DNA from: Bifidobacterium merycicum DSM 6492
GTDB lineage: Bacteria; Actinomycetota; Actinomycetes; Actinomycetales; Bifidobacteriaceae
Length of the DNA stretch: 41,105 nt
Direction of reading: 5' to 3'
Assembly (NCBI RefSeq): GCF_900129045.1
Contig: NZ_FQTX01000008.1
Span: 1 to 41,105 of the forward strand
Shown here: positions 16,945 to 27,146 of the stretch, in pieces
Layout: every line of letters begins with the position of its first letter
How positions within the stretch are numbered: position 1 is the first letter of the stretch
Translations under genes and position numbers: made by a program
Notes under the pieces: generated by a model
The model's input: the letters and a program-made list of their open reading frames with translations, nothing else
What the model was told of the DNA's origin: nothing
Database searches by the model: none

Positions 16945-17081
16945 AGTAGGGCTACTGTACCGCGCGTGCGTTTCGACGCGCGGGCAGCGCTATAACCATT
17001 GCCTATATCCGACTCCGTTCCCCGGTTCCGCCATCACGTTCCGCTGTCGCGTTCCATCACCGATTCCCGGAGCCGTGCGAC

Positions 17082-19310
17082 TCATTCGGAGGTGCGCTTG
17101 AGCTTCGGCGGCCTGTTCGTAGGCACGAACAGCGGCTGCACTTCGATGAGCGGATTGTAGGGCGCGAGGCCGAACCATTTCACCGCGGAACCGGCCATAT
17201 GCCTGATCGCATATTTGACGGACAGCGACAACGCGCCCCTTCTCGACACCTTGGATTCGGGCATGAGCGCCTTGTGGATCAGCACGTATTTGATGGTGCC
17301 GATGCCCGGATCGGCGTCGACCTTCGGGTAGATGGACTTCTGCTGCGGCAGTTCGCCGGTGTGCTCCAGGTCATGCATGATCTGATGCAGATACGCGGGA
17401 ATCGACTGCGACACCTTGAATCCCAGCCGCATTTTAATGCGGAACAGGTAGTCGGTGCCGAAGCTTTCCACACTGTATTCACGCGTGAACGGCTGGTCGG
17501 TGGTTTCCACGCTCAACGCCCACCAGGCGCGTGCGCGCTTGGGGTGATCGGCGAAGATGGAGAAGAAGATGTCGGTATCAAGGCGCTTCATCTCACTATC
17601 GGAAGTGAGGTAGACGATGTTGTCGGCAAAGAACGGGATGTGGTTGTCGCCGTGCAGCTTGTCGAGCGTGGGCAGGAAGTCCTTCGGCCTCATGTGGCGG
17701 CGTTGTGCGCGTTCGATCTTGGTGCCGTCGTTCCACGTGACCATGATGAACAGGATCGCCAGCGTCAGCAGCATGGTGAACCAGCCGCCGTGCAGGAACT
17801 TCGCCATCGACGCCACGAAGAACATGGTCTGTATCGCGAGGAACACCACCAGGAACACCATCGACCAGACTTTGCTCACCTTATGCCAGATGTAAACGGC
17901 CAACAGCACGGTCGTGGTAATCATGGTGACCGTCAATGCCAGTCCGTATGCGGCGGATATGTGTTCCGAATCCCGGAACAGCGCCAAGACCGCAAGGGTC
18001 GCCACGCACAGCACGGCGTTGACGACCGGAATGTACAGCTGGCCGCGCGTACGCGCCGGATAACGGACCTGCAGGTGGGGCATCCAGTCAAGTCGGGTCG
18101 CTTCAGACACCATGGTGAACGCGCCAGTGATCAGGGCCTGCGAGGCGATCACGCCCGCCGTGACGGAAAGCACGACCGCGATGCAACGCACGGACGGCGT
18201 CATCATCTCGAAGAAGGGGTTCAAGCCGTGCAGATGGTCGTAGGCTTTGTCATCCCAATGGTTGAGCATCCACGCGCCCTGGCCGAAATAGCATAGTACG
18301 AGCGCGACCTTGATGAATGGCCAGGTGAAGTAGATGTTGCCACGGCCCACATGCCCCATATCGGAGTACAGGGCTTCGGCACCGGTGGTGGAAAGGAACA
18401 CGGTGCCCATCACGGCGATGCCGGCCGCGTTATGCGGGCTGAACAGGAATTTCACGCCATACACGGGGTTCAGCGCCGCGAACACGCTCCAATCCTGGCT
18501 CAGGTTCACCAACCCGGCCACGGCGAGGAACGTGAACCACACCATCACCACGGAACCGAACACTTTGCCGATGCTTTCGGTGCCGTGCGATTGCACGCAG
18601 AACAATCCGACGATGATCACCACGGTGATCATGAGTGTCAGCTCCTTGTTTTGCGTGAACAGGTTCTCCAAGGCGGGCAAGGTTTCCAAACCTTCGACGG
18701 CGGAACTGATGGACACGGCCGGTGTGAGCACCGAGTCGGCCAGGAACGCCGCACCGCCCAGCATGGCCGGGAACACGAGCCACCTACCATACCTGCGAAT
18801 CAGGGAGTACAGGGCGAAAATGCCACCCTCGCCGTGATTGTCGATGCGCATGGCGATGAACACGTATTTAACGGTGGTGATCAAGGTAATGGACCAGAAC
18901 ACCAGTGATAGCACGCCAAGCACCGCTTCGCGATTGGCGTTGGCGAGACCTCCCTGCCCATTCAGGAAGGTCTGCATGGTGTACAGCGGTGATGTGCCGA
19001 TATCGCCGTAGACCACGCCGAGTGCCACGATGGCCATGCCCAGGCTGATCTTGTTCGGCCCTGATTGCAGTCGAGCCCACCAGCGTCCAACCGGACCGCG
19101 CTCATGCGCACTGGCGAGTTTTTCGGCCTCGCGGCTTTCCGCCTCGGCCTGTTTGACGAGTTCTGCGCGTTCCTCTTTCGTCAGCGAACTATGCGACACC
19201 TTGGGAACGTTGGTGAACCGGTCGGCTCTGAGCAGCGCCGCGTCATCCGCGCCGTCGGTGTTACCGCCCTGTTTTCGTTTTCGCACGTTCCGCCCGTTCG
19301 TGTCCTTCAT
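17082..19310 (-). CDS. kup: Kup/KT-family potassium uptake protein
   Basis: Potassium importer driven by the proton gradient, in the inner membrane. It has 742 residues versus about 620 in E. coli Kup. A hydrophilic N-terminal extension of about 85 residues, rich in Lys, Glu and Ala, precedes the family signature GVVYGDIGTSPLY (98-110). About twelve hydrophobic helices follow to roughly residue 520, and then a cytoplasmic C-terminal domain (FADNIVYLTSDSEMKRLDTDIFFSIF, then a variable tail). The ATG at 19310 is chosen with GGAGG six bases upstream; a tandem ATG at 19313 is equally readable. It lies 87 bases after tatD on the same strand, too short for a ydaO-type riboswitch, and none is seen. 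Confidence 0.94.
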   Translation of the reverse strand: MKDTNGRNVRKRKQGGNTDGADDAALLRADRFTNVPKVSHSSLTKEERAELVKQAEAESREAEKLASAHERGPVGRWWARLQSGPNKISLGMAIVALGVVYGDIGTSPLYTMQTFLNGQGGLANANREAVLGVLSLVFWSITLITTVKYVFIAMRIDNHGEGGIFALYSLIRRYGRWLVFPAMLGGAAFLADSVLTPAVSISSAVEGLETLPALENLFTQNKELTLMITVVIIVGLFCVQSHGTESIGKVFGSVVMVWFTFLAVAGLVNLSQDWSVFAALNPVYGVKFLFSPHNAAGIAVMGTVFLSTTGAEALYSDMGHVGRGNIYFTWPFIKVALVLCYFGQGAWMLNHWDDKAYDHLHGLNPFFEMMTPSVRCIAVVLSVTAGVIASQALITGAFTMVSEATRLDWMPHLQVRYPARTRGQLYIPVVNAVLCVATLAVLALFRDSEHISAAYGLALTVTMITTTVLLAVYIWHKVSKVWSMVFLVVFLAIQTMFFVASMAKFLHGGWFTMLLTLAILFIMVTWNDGTKIERAQRRHMRPKDFLPTLDKLHGDNHIPFFADNIVYLTSDSEMKRLDTDIFFSIFADHPKRARAWWALSVETTDQPFTREYSVESFGTDYLFRIKMRLGFKVSQSIPAYLHQIMHDLEHTGELPQQKSIYPKVDADPGIGTIKYVLIHKALMPESKVSRRGALSLSVKYAIRHMAGSAVKWFGLAPYNPLIEVQPLFVPTNRPPKLKRTSE

Positions 19311-19397
19311 CATGATCCTCCCTTGGGTTCTCAAGTCCCGTTCTCTGATATCGCAGAGACATGGTAGTTCACCCTTGGTATACCCACAACTCGGTAA

Positions 19398-20366
19398 TCA
19401 TTCGATGCCGTAGACCTTCCGCGTGGTTTCGCGGGTTCCGCAGGCCACTTCAGCTATCGACATATCGAGCGTGTCGGCCATGGCTTGGAGGGTATAGGGG
19501 ATCATATAGGGCGCGTTCGTGCGGCCGCGGTATGGCATGGGCGTCAGGTAGGGAGCGTCGGTTTCGACCATGGCGTGGTCAAGGCCTACGATGCGCAACG
19601 ATTCGCGGATGCCGTCATTGCCCTTGTAGCTGCAGGTGCCGGAGAAGCTGAGATACCAGCCGTGGTCACGGGCGATTTCGGCCATTTCCACGTCGCCGGA
19701 GTAGCTGTGGAATACGGTGCGTTCGGGGGCGCCGTCGGCGAGCAGGGTTTCGATGACCTCCTTGTGAGAGTCGCGGTCGTGAATCTGCATGGGCAGGCCG
19801 AGTTCCTTGGCGAGCGCGATATGCGCACGGAACGCTTCACGCTGCAGTTCCTTGGCTTGTTCGCCGGTGCGGAACAGGTCCATGCCGGTTTCGCCGATGG
19901 CCACCACCTGCTTGGGGTAAGTGACGGCGAGCCGATGCACTTCGGCGAGCGCATCCTCGAAGCTGACATCATGCCACGGCTGGTATTTCACCGGCAATCC
20001 GTCCGGCCCCGGTGCGGCGCGATGGCCATGGTGCACGGCCTCATTGGGGTGGATGGCGAGCGCGGCATGCACGTGGTCGTGCTCGCGTGCCATGTCGACG
20101 GCGGTCATGAGGTTCGGCAGTTCGCACCCGCAGTCGATGATGCCGGTCACGCCGACGGATGCCGCCTGCTGCAGCAATTCGTCCACGCTGTACACGGGCA
20201 CTTCCGGTTGGCCTTTTTCCATGGCTTCATGGCTCATGGCGCGTGCAAACGGCACTACGGAGGCCACGTGGGTGTGGTTGTCCACCACCTGGGTGTCGGC
20301 CGGCAGCGCTTCCGGTGCCGGGGCCCAGCTGCGATCGCGATGCTTCTTTTTGCTCATACGCGCCAT
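19398..20366 (-). CDS. TatD-family metal-dependent deoxyribonuclease
   Basis: A 322-residue TIM-barrel hydrolase of the TatD family, implicated in DNA 3'-end processing and repair. Metal ligands are in place: H31 and H33 (VVDNHTHV), E159 (AIGETGMD), H196 (MQIHDRDS), H220 (VFHSYSGD) and D270 (VETDAPYLTP). An insertion of about 25 residues (VHHGHRAAPGPDGLPVKYQPWHD, about 111-133) lengthens it beyond the usual 260. The ATG at 20366 has GGGGAGAG about seven bases upstream; an open frame extends further but carries no family sequence. A second ATG at 20357 is possible. It is followed by kup; a stable inverted repeat lies just upstream. Confidence 0.92.
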   Translation of the reverse strand: MARMSKKKHRDRSWAPAPEALPADTQVVDNHTHVASVVPFARAMSHEAMEKGQPEVPVYSVDELLQQAASVGVTGIIDCGCELPNLMTAVDMAREHDHVHAALAIHPNEAVHHGHRAAPGPDGLPVKYQPWHDVSFEDALAEVHRLAVTYPKQVVAIGETGMDLFRTGEQAKELQREAFRAHIALAKELGLPMQIHDRDSHKEVIETLLADGAPERTVFHSYSGDVEMAEIARDHGWYLSFSGTCSYKGNDGIRESLRIVGLDHAMVETDAPYLTPMPYRGRTNAPYMIPYTLQAMADTLDMSIAEVACGTRETTRKVYGIE

Positions 20367-20411
20367 AGTGGACTCTCCCCGTGACGAACCGGAAACCCGC
20401 ACATACGCGAA

Positions 20412-20474
20412 CATCCCGCATACGGGACCGTTACCGTCCGACGATTACCGGACATAACGGCTGTATGCGGGATG
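20412..20474. repeat. long inverted repeat between dedA and tatD
   Basis: CATCCCGCATAC (20412-20423) pairs perfectly with GTATGCGGGATG (20463-20474), with ACCGTTA/TAACGG extending the stem inward. It lies downstream of the DedA stop codon and about 45 bases upstream of the TatD start, with no T-run. It may be a terminator, an mRNA stabiliser or a tatD leader. Confidence 0.65.
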
Positions 20475-20510
20475 CTTGTCTGTTTGCTTCGGGTGTAAAG
20501 ACCCGTATGC

Positions 20511-21212
20511 TCACTGTTCCGCGGACTGTTCCGCGGAAGTGGTTTCGGCGCTCTTCTTCTTGCCGAACTTGGCTTTGAGCAGACCGACGATGGTGGGCAC
20601 GAGCGACACGGCGAGGATCAGGATGATGATGAGTTCGAAATGCTGCTGCACCGCGGGGATGCCGCCGAAGAAGTAGCCCATGAAGGTGAACAGGGACGAC
20701 CAGCACAGGCCGCCCAGCACGGAGAACGGCGTGAAACGGCTCCAGCGCATGCCGGAGATGCCGGAGATGAACGGCATGAACGTGCGGATGAACGGGAAGA
20801 AACGACCGAGGAACACGGCGAGCGGTCCCCACTTCTCGATCATTTTCTCGGTTTTCTCGATGCGTTCCGGGGTCATGGCCTTGACCTTGCCGGATTCGAG
20901 AATGCGACGGCCGAAGAAGTGACCGATCCAATAGTTGCACTGGTCACCGATGATCGGCGCGAGCCAGACGACCGGCAGCAGGGCCAGCAGCGGCAACGCG
21001 GCCTGGCCGGTGGCACTATCGGGCGCGGCGAACACGCCTGCGGCGAACAGCAGCGAATCGCCTGGGAGGAACGGGAAGAACACGACGCCCGTTTCCACGA
21101 AGATGATGATGAAGATGAAGCCCAACGTGGGGGCCACGCCCATCGCGATCCAGCTGGCGATGGCCGCGCGCGGGTCCTTCAACAATTCCACAAAGAAGTT
21201 AATGACGCTCAT
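20511..21212 (-). CDS. DedA-family membrane protein
   Basis: Inner-membrane protein of 233 residues in the DedA (SNARE-associated/VTT) family, thought to act as a proton-linked lipid scramblase or flippase in envelope maintenance. Family marks are the re-entrant ETGVVFFPFLPGDSLLFAAG (about 39-58), the second re-entrant GRFFPFIRTFMPFISGISGM (about 138-157) containing the conserved Arg pair, and the helix ending LVPTIVGLLKAKFGKK. The acidic C-terminal tail is species-variable. The ATG at 21212 starts at the usual MSVINFFVELL; GGGA lies eight bases upstream and the longer frame has no support. It stands alone between HAD and TatD genes on the same strand. Confidence 0.92.
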   Translation of the reverse strand: MSVINFFVELLKDPRAAIASWIAMGVAPTLGFIFIIIFVETGVVFFPFLPGDSLLFAAGVFAAPDSATGQAALPLLALLPVVWLAPIIGDQCNYWIGHFFGRRILESGKVKAMTPERIEKTEKMIEKWGPLAVFLGRFFPFIRTFMPFISGISGMRWSRFTPFSVLGGLCWSSLFTFMGYFFGGIPAVQQHFELIIILILAVSLVPTIVGLLKAKFGKKKSAETTSAEQSAEQ

Positions 21213-21387
21213 ACGATTCCCAAATACTCGTTCATCTGTTGGTTTCGGCCGACGGGCATGAACAATCGCCCGCAAACCGTCAACAACCCTATCAACAGAT
21301 GGCGTGATATGGTCATGCGCATATCGCTACCTGTCCAAATCTGCACATTCCCGCAACCTGGCGGATACGTAACCTTGCGCACATGCG

Positions 21388-21425
21388 GAATTCCCCCGGC
21401 GGCGTTTCGAGCCGTCGGGGAATCC
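21388..21425 (-). terminator. hairpin after the HAD phosphatase gene
   Basis: ATTCCCCCGGCGGC (21390-21403) pairs with GCCGTCGGGGAAT (21411-21423) around a short loop, with a mismatch. It starts about 70 bases after the HAD stop. No T-run, so the terminator role is tentative. Confidence 0.5.
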
Positions 21426-21491
21426 CTATAAATCCACACTCCCCCACTCCGCTGATCGCGGTATGCGGCGAATGGCGTTTGAGCGCACCCG

Positions 21492-22163
21492 TCAGCGTGC
21501 GAGACGCTGGCGGACAAAACCGTCCAGTGCGGCGGCGTCGATGCCCTCATAGCCGTCGATGGAGGCGAACTGCGGGCCGGACGAAGTGTCCGTGCGGATG
21601 GCGCAGGTCTGCGCAATGGTCGTAGCACCGGATGCGGCACCGGCTTCGAGTCCGACGAAAGTGTCTTCCAGCACGACGCATTTCGCCATATCCTCAGGGG
21701 CGATGCCGAGCTTCTTCGCGGCGAGCAGGTACGGCGCGGGATCGGGCTTGTGGGCGCAATCGTCGTCGCCGCATACGTAATCGAGGAACAGACCATCGGC
21801 CTGCTGCATGATGTTCTCGGCCATGGGCCTGGGAGATGTGGTGACCAGCATCACCGGAACGCCCGCCTCACGCAGGGAGCTCAGGGTTTCCTTCACGCCG
21901 TCGATCCATGGCAGGCGCTCCTGCTCGGCCTTGAACACGTAGGCTTTGAGCTGCACGTCGATCTCCTCGATGCTCAGCGTGCAGCCACGTTCGATCATAT
22001 GCTCAGCCACTTCGGGAACCGGCTTGCCGGAGCATTCCCAGCCGAGATCCTCATCCCAGTAGCCGCCGTTCTTCGTGGCAAGTTCGATTTCGCCATCATG
22101 CCACAGAGGCTCGGAATCAATGGTGGTGCCGTCAAGATCGCAGAATACGGCTTTCAACAGCAT
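21492..22163 (-). CDS. HAD-superfamily phosphatase, beta-phosphoglucomutase-like
   Basis: A 223-residue cytoplasmic hydrolase. HAD motif 1 FCDLDGTTIDSEP has nucleophile D9 and acid/base D11; motif 2 is LVTTSPRP (107-113); motif 3 lysine is K139 in AHKPDPAPYLLAAKKLG; motif 4 is VVLEDTFVGLEAG with E166/D167. The cap lies between motifs 1 and 2 (about 15-95), as in subclass I phosphatases acting on sugar or nucleotide phosphates. The ATG at 22163 has AAGGAG five bases upstream; a longer frame exists but does not fit the family. It is downstream of hspR by 119 bases on the same strand and may be the tail of the heat-shock transcript. The substrate is not known. Confidence 0.9.
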   Translation of the reverse strand: MLLKAVFCDLDGTTIDSEPLWHDGEIELATKNGGYWDEDLGWECSGKPVPEVAEHMIERGCTLSIEEIDVQLKAYVFKAEQERLPWIDGVKETLSSLREAGVPVMLVTTSPRPMAENIMQQADGLFLDYVCGDDDCAHKPDPAPYLLAAKKLGIAPEDMAKCVVLEDTFVGLEAGAASGATTIAQTCAIRTDTSSGPQFASIDGYEGIDAAALDGFVRQRLAR

Positions 22164-22282
22164 GTTTGCTCCTTGCTGTGGAAGAACGAAAATTACGCCT
22201 CCAGTACACCAAAGCAACTCGACAGCATCAGCGCTCGGCGTATACGATTCGGCGCGCATTCGGCGCGGAATTCAAAGTGTGC

Positions 22283-22849
22283 TCAGCGGTATCCCCACAG
22301 AATCATCGATTTGGACCCGGACGCCGAATCGGGATCATAGCCGCTCGTGCCGGACGGCAGTTCGCGCACCGTGGCGTGGATGTCGCGACGCCACCTGCGC
22401 GCACTGGTGGAACGCTGCATTTCGACGATGTCGCCGTCACGACCGGCCGCGAACACGCTGCCATCGTTTTCCGCATGCATGCGCCTGATCTGACGGCGCA
22501 ATTGGCGGGTTTCCTCCTGCAGTTCGAGGATGCGCGTGATGCCGGCCAGATTGATGCCCTCATCCTGGCTGAGTTTCTGCGCCTGCACCAACCGGTCAAT
22601 ATCACGCAGACTGTACCTGCGAGCGCCGCCCGAGGTGCGCTGCGGCACGACCAGTCCGACGCGATCGTACTGGCGTAGAGTCTGGGGGTGGATGTTGGCG
22701 ATTTCGCCGACCTGCCCAACGGTGAAGATGGGCAAAGCGATGTCGAATCCCGCATTATCCGCGCCGTCAAGGTCGGCTCGGCCCAGAACGATCGCCGTCG
22801 CGCATAGCGCGTACAACTGGCGCACCTGCTGTGCCGTCTTCGCCATCAT
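22283..22849 (-). CDS. hspR: HspR, MerR-family heat-shock repressor
   Basis: Autoregulated repressor that binds HAIR operators and uses DnaK as co-repressor in actinobacteria. It has 188 residues. The MerR helix-turn-helix is at about residues 40-90 (IFTVGQVGEIANIHPQTLRQ, then YDRVGLVVPQRTSGGARRYS), followed by a dimerising helix (GITRILELQEETRQLRRQIR). The N-terminus carries about 38 residues before the helix-turn-helix, and the C-terminus a basic-then-Ser-rich tail, so it is longer than the 130-150 residues common for HspR. ATGATG doublet at the start (22849); AAGGTG lies just upstream. It closes the dnaK-grpE-dnaJ-hspR order. Two HAIR boxes are present upstream of dnaK, matching its expected target. 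Confidence 0.93.
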   Translation of the reverse strand: MMAKTAQQVRQLYALCATAIVLGRADLDGADNAGFDIALPIFTVGQVGEIANIHPQTLRQYDRVGLVVPQRTSGGARRYSLRDIDRLVQAQKLSQDEGINLAGITRILELQEETRQLRRQIRRMHAENDGSVFAAGRDGDIVEMQRSTSARRWRRDIHATVRELPSGTSGYDPDSASGSKSMILWGYR

Positions 22850-22882
22850 TCACCTTCTTTCGCGTATTCCGTCGTAGTCGTC

Positions 22883-22906
22883 GTGATTAGTCACGTGATC
22901 AATCAC
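22883..22906. repeat. 24-base near-palindrome between dnaJ and hspR
   Basis: GTGATT (22883-22888) and AATCAC (22901-22906) flank a perfect 8-base palindrome TCACGTGA (22891-22898). Only two base pairs in the whole stretch break symmetry. It lies 34 bases upstream of hspR and differs from HAIR. Confidence 0.65.
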
Positions 22907-22989
22907 AAGTCGCAAATCACAGATCGCGGACGCCGTACCGCCCCGCTCCCCCACCTCGTCGGCGTGGCAAACGGGACGGCACAACGCGG

Positions 22990-24006
22990 TCAGCGCTGCA
23001 GGTATGCGCCCGCCTCTTCATCGAATTTCTTGGCCGTGCGCTTGAGCCCCAAACCGGGTTTCGCCGGCACGTGGATCTGCACTCGTCCGATCAGATCGCC
23101 CGTCTGGTTGCCGGATGCCACACCGTGGCCACCGACCTTCACTTCCGTTCCGCTGGAGGTTCCCGCGGGGATCTTGAAGGTCACGGCATTGCCGTCGAGA
23201 TCCGTGGCTTCGACCTTGCCACCGGCGACGGCCTCGCCCACGGTGACGGGAAGATCCATCACCAGATCGTGGCCGCGCATGGTGAACTTCGGGTCCTCCT
23301 GCACGGTGATCTGCAGGTACATGTCACCGGCCGCGCCACCGTTGCGGCCGGGCTTGCCTTTGCCGCTGAGACGGATCTTCTGCCTGTCCTTGACGCCGGC
23401 CGGAATATGCGTCTTGAACTTCTTGCCATCCGCGGAGAGCGAGACCGTCACGCCTTTGGCCGCCTGGCGGAAGGTGAGCGTGATCTTCGAATTGCGGTCA
23501 TCACCGCGTTCGGGCTGCGCGGGCTCCCCGTATCCGGCGCCGTATCCGCCACCGTAGGGTGCGCCGCCGTACTGTGCACTGGCCTGCGGGCCGGCTCCCC
23601 CGCCGAACATCGAGAAGATGTCGTTGAGATTCGGCTGTCCACCGCCAGACGTCTGGAAGCGAACACGTCCGCCGCCCGGTGCGCCACCGCCGAACATGGA
23701 TCCGAAGATGTCGGAGAATCCGCTGGCGTCGAAGCCGCTTGCGCCGGAACCGCCGGCGAATCTGGCTCCGCCCATGCCGAACTGGCGGATTGCATCGTAC
23801 TTCTGGCGCTCGTTCTTGTTGCTCAGCACGTCGTACGCTTCGGAGATGTCCTTGAATTTCTCCTCGGCTTCCTTGGTCTTGTTGACATCAGGATGGTATT
23901 TGCGCGCAAGCTTGCGGTAGGCTTTCTTGATTTCGTCGGTGGTGGCATCTTTGGAGACACCGAGGACCTTATAGAAATCCTTGTTCAACCATTCATTCTC
24001 AGCCAT
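22990..24006 (-). CDS. dnaJ: DnaJ co-chaperone without zinc finger (CbpA-like class)
   Basis: J-domain co-chaperone that stimulates DnaK ATPase and delivers substrates. It has 338 residues. The J domain spans about 9-75 with HPD at 38-40. A long Gly/Phe/Ala-rich linker (about 80-165) leads to two C-terminal substrate-binding subdomains (from about 170). No CxxCxGxG repeats are present, so it is the type II class and not classical DnaJ. The start is the ATG at 24006, with GAAAGGAGG five bases upstream; a GTG one codon earlier is too close to that site. It follows grpE after a 182-base spacer that holds three hairpins. Confidence 0.93.
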   Translation of the reverse strand: MAENEWLNKDFYKVLGVSKDATTDEIKKAYRKLARKYHPDVNKTKEAEEKFKDISEAYDVLSNKNERQKYDAIRQFGMGGARFAGGSGASGFDASGFSDIFGSMFGGGAPGGGRVRFQTSGGGQPNLNDIFSMFGGGAGPQASAQYGGAPYGGGYGAGYGEPAQPERGDDRNSKITLTFRQAAKGVTVSLSADGKKFKTHIPAGVKDRQKIRLSGKGKPGRNGGAAGDMYLQITVQEDPKFTMRGHDLVMDLPVTVGEAVAGGKVEATDLDGNAVTFKIPAGTSSGTEVKVGGHGVASGNQTGDLIGRVQIHVPAKPGLGLKRTAKKFDEEAGAYLQR

Positions 24007-24053
24007 CACTGCCTCCTTTCAGGAGCTGCTTTGATAATGAAGTCTTTCCCTAT

Positions 24054-24156
24054 CCTTCCACGTTCCGCGTGGAAGGGTCGTTGTACCTTCCCGTTCGGGA
24101 AGAATGTGCGCAACGGGCTGCCTGTCTTTCCGAAAAACGGGAACACAGGCAGCCCG
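24054..24156. repeat. three tandem hairpins between grpE and dnaJ
   Basis: Three stems occur in about 100 bases: CCTTCCACG/CGTGGAAGG (24054-24062 with 24068-24076), CTTCCCG/CGGGAAG (24087-24093 with 24096-24102), and CGGGCTGCCTGT/ACAGGCAGCCCG (24114-24125 with 24145-24156). All are perfect. They lie inside the operon, 33-183 bases after grpE, so they probably limit read-through or stabilise RNA ends. Confidence 0.75.
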
Positions 24157-24188
24157 GAGTCATGGCATTGCCGGATTGTCCGGAATGC

Positions 24189-24854
24189 TCAGGCCTGCGG
24201 CGAGGCGACCACCACACGGGCCGCGCGGATCACGCGGTCGCCGATGCGGTAACCGGCCTCCACCACAGTGTCGACGGTTTCCTTTTCGGCGTTCGGATCC
24301 GGCTTGTGCAGGATCGCGTCATGTTTGGTCGGATCGAAGTCCTCGCCTTTTTCGCCGAACTTCTCAACGCCGAACTTCTCGAAGGCCTTGTCGATCTTCG
24401 CGGCGACGGCCTTGAAGGAATCGTCCATCTCGCTGTGCTCGCGGATGCGGTCGATGTCGTCGAGGGCGGGGAGCAGCGCGGTCAGCACGTCGATGATGCC
24501 GTGCTGGCGGAAGCGGTCCTGTTCCTTCTTGGCGCGGTTGCGGTAGTTGATGAACTCCGCGCGTTCGCGCTGCAGCGCCTCGAGGTAGTCGGCGGCTTCC
24601 TTCTTCGCCTTGCCCAGCGGGGTCAGCGTGTCTTCGGCGGCCTTGTCGTCACCTTCCGTGTCGGCTTTCGCATCGTCAGGCTTGGCGGCTTCGGGCTTCG
24701 TGTCGTCGGCCGGTTCCTTGGCCTTCGGGGCGGACTGATCGGACGCCTGGTTTTCGGCAGGCTTCGCCTCATCCGCGGCGGGGGCGGCCTGCCCGGCCAG
24801 TTCGTCGGCGTCGGGCAGGTCGTTCAGGTACTCGTCCTTGTTGAAGTCGGACAT
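24189..24854 (-). CDS. grpE: GrpE nucleotide exchange factor
   Basis: Exchange factor that releases ADP from DnaK. It has 221 residues. The N-terminal region (about 1-75) is low-complexity and acidic (Ala, Glu, Asp, Lys, Pro). The dimerising coiled coil spans about 76-130 (YLEALQRERAEFINYRNRAKK), followed by the four-helix stretch and a C-terminal beta-wing (DPTKHDAILHKPDPNAEKET, TVVEAGYRIGDRVIRAARVVV). The HDAI and GYRIGDRVIR motifs are the family signature. Only two bases separate it from dnaK, so translation is coupled. It lacks odd residues; the acidic N-terminus is longer than in E. coli. Confidence 0.95.
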   Translation of the reverse strand: MSDFNKDEYLNDLPDADELAGQAAPAADEAKPAENQASDQSAPKAKEPADDTKPEAAKPDDAKADTEGDDKAAEDTLTPLGKAKKEAADYLEALQRERAEFINYRNRAKKEQDRFRQHGIIDVLTALLPALDDIDRIREHSEMDDSFKAVAAKIDKAFEKFGVEKFGEKGEDFDPTKHDAILHKPDPNAEKETVDTVVEAGYRIGDRVIRAARVVVASPQA

Positions 24855-24856
24855 GA

Positions 24857-26737
<1,881 letters not shown>

Positions 26738-26845
26738 AACTATGACTCCTTATGTATGTGTTCCGTCGGCTGCGGCGGAACTTTGTTCTCGTTCTACGGT
26801 TTTCCCGCTCACGTTTCTTTTCGGGCCTCACGACCCGTTCCAAAA

Positions 26846-26866
26846 CTTGAGCCTACATCACTCAAC
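26846..26866. promoter_or_regulatory. HAIR operator 1 upstream of dnaK
   Basis: CTTGAGC-N7-ACTCAAC, close to the consensus CTTGAGT-N7-ACTCAAG recognised by HspR. It covers the expected -10 of the dnaK promoter. A -35-like TTGACA lies at 26874-26879 on the minus strand, about 16-18 bases from weak -10 matches inside the operator. Confidence 0.8.
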
Positions 26867-26904
26867 TTCCCAATGTCAACTTTTATTCCCAATTTCCTCA
26901 AAAA

Positions 26905-26925
26905 CTTGAGTCGATATCTGTCAAG
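26905..26925. promoter_or_regulatory. HAIR operator 2 upstream of dnaK
   Basis: CTTGAGT-CGATATC-TGTCAAG matches the HAIR consensus at all but two positions. It lies upstream of the -35, about 59 bases centre to centre from HAIR 1. The rest of the 409-base divergent gap to malQ holds only the malQ promoter. Confidence 0.85.
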
Positions 26926-27023
26926 TTTGCGGAAACGGTTCGGAAGACAGCGGTTCCCGCCATAGGAAAGACAACGAATTCACAGGGGGAAACGCTATGG
27001 AGAGGACACGTGCAGACTTCTTT

Positions 27024-27052
27024 TTGCAATCGTTGTCAAAATAAGCTATCTT
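27024..27052 (+). promoter_or_regulatory. malQ promoter and LacI operator
   Basis: TTGCAATCGTTGTCAA (27024-27039) is an imperfect inverted repeat resembling the operators at malE and malF. Its first six bases can serve as a -35, with TATCTT (27047-27052) as -10 at 17 bases. The overlap suits LacI repression. Confidence 0.55.
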
Positions 27053-27146
27053 GTATGTCATAAGAGAAATCAGCAAACCACCTGGGGGATCAACGCAGAA
27101 TTCTATAGGGACGTTTGCAGAGTCACTCGAAGAGGAGCTATCCATC

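Noticed and set aside
19311..19397. A riboswitch before kup (ydaO type)
   Set aside because: Only 87 bases separate tatD and kup, and no conserved core is visible.
27051..27146. An earlier malQ start
   Set aside because: The added residues overlap the promoter region, and the better ribosome site serves the later ATG.
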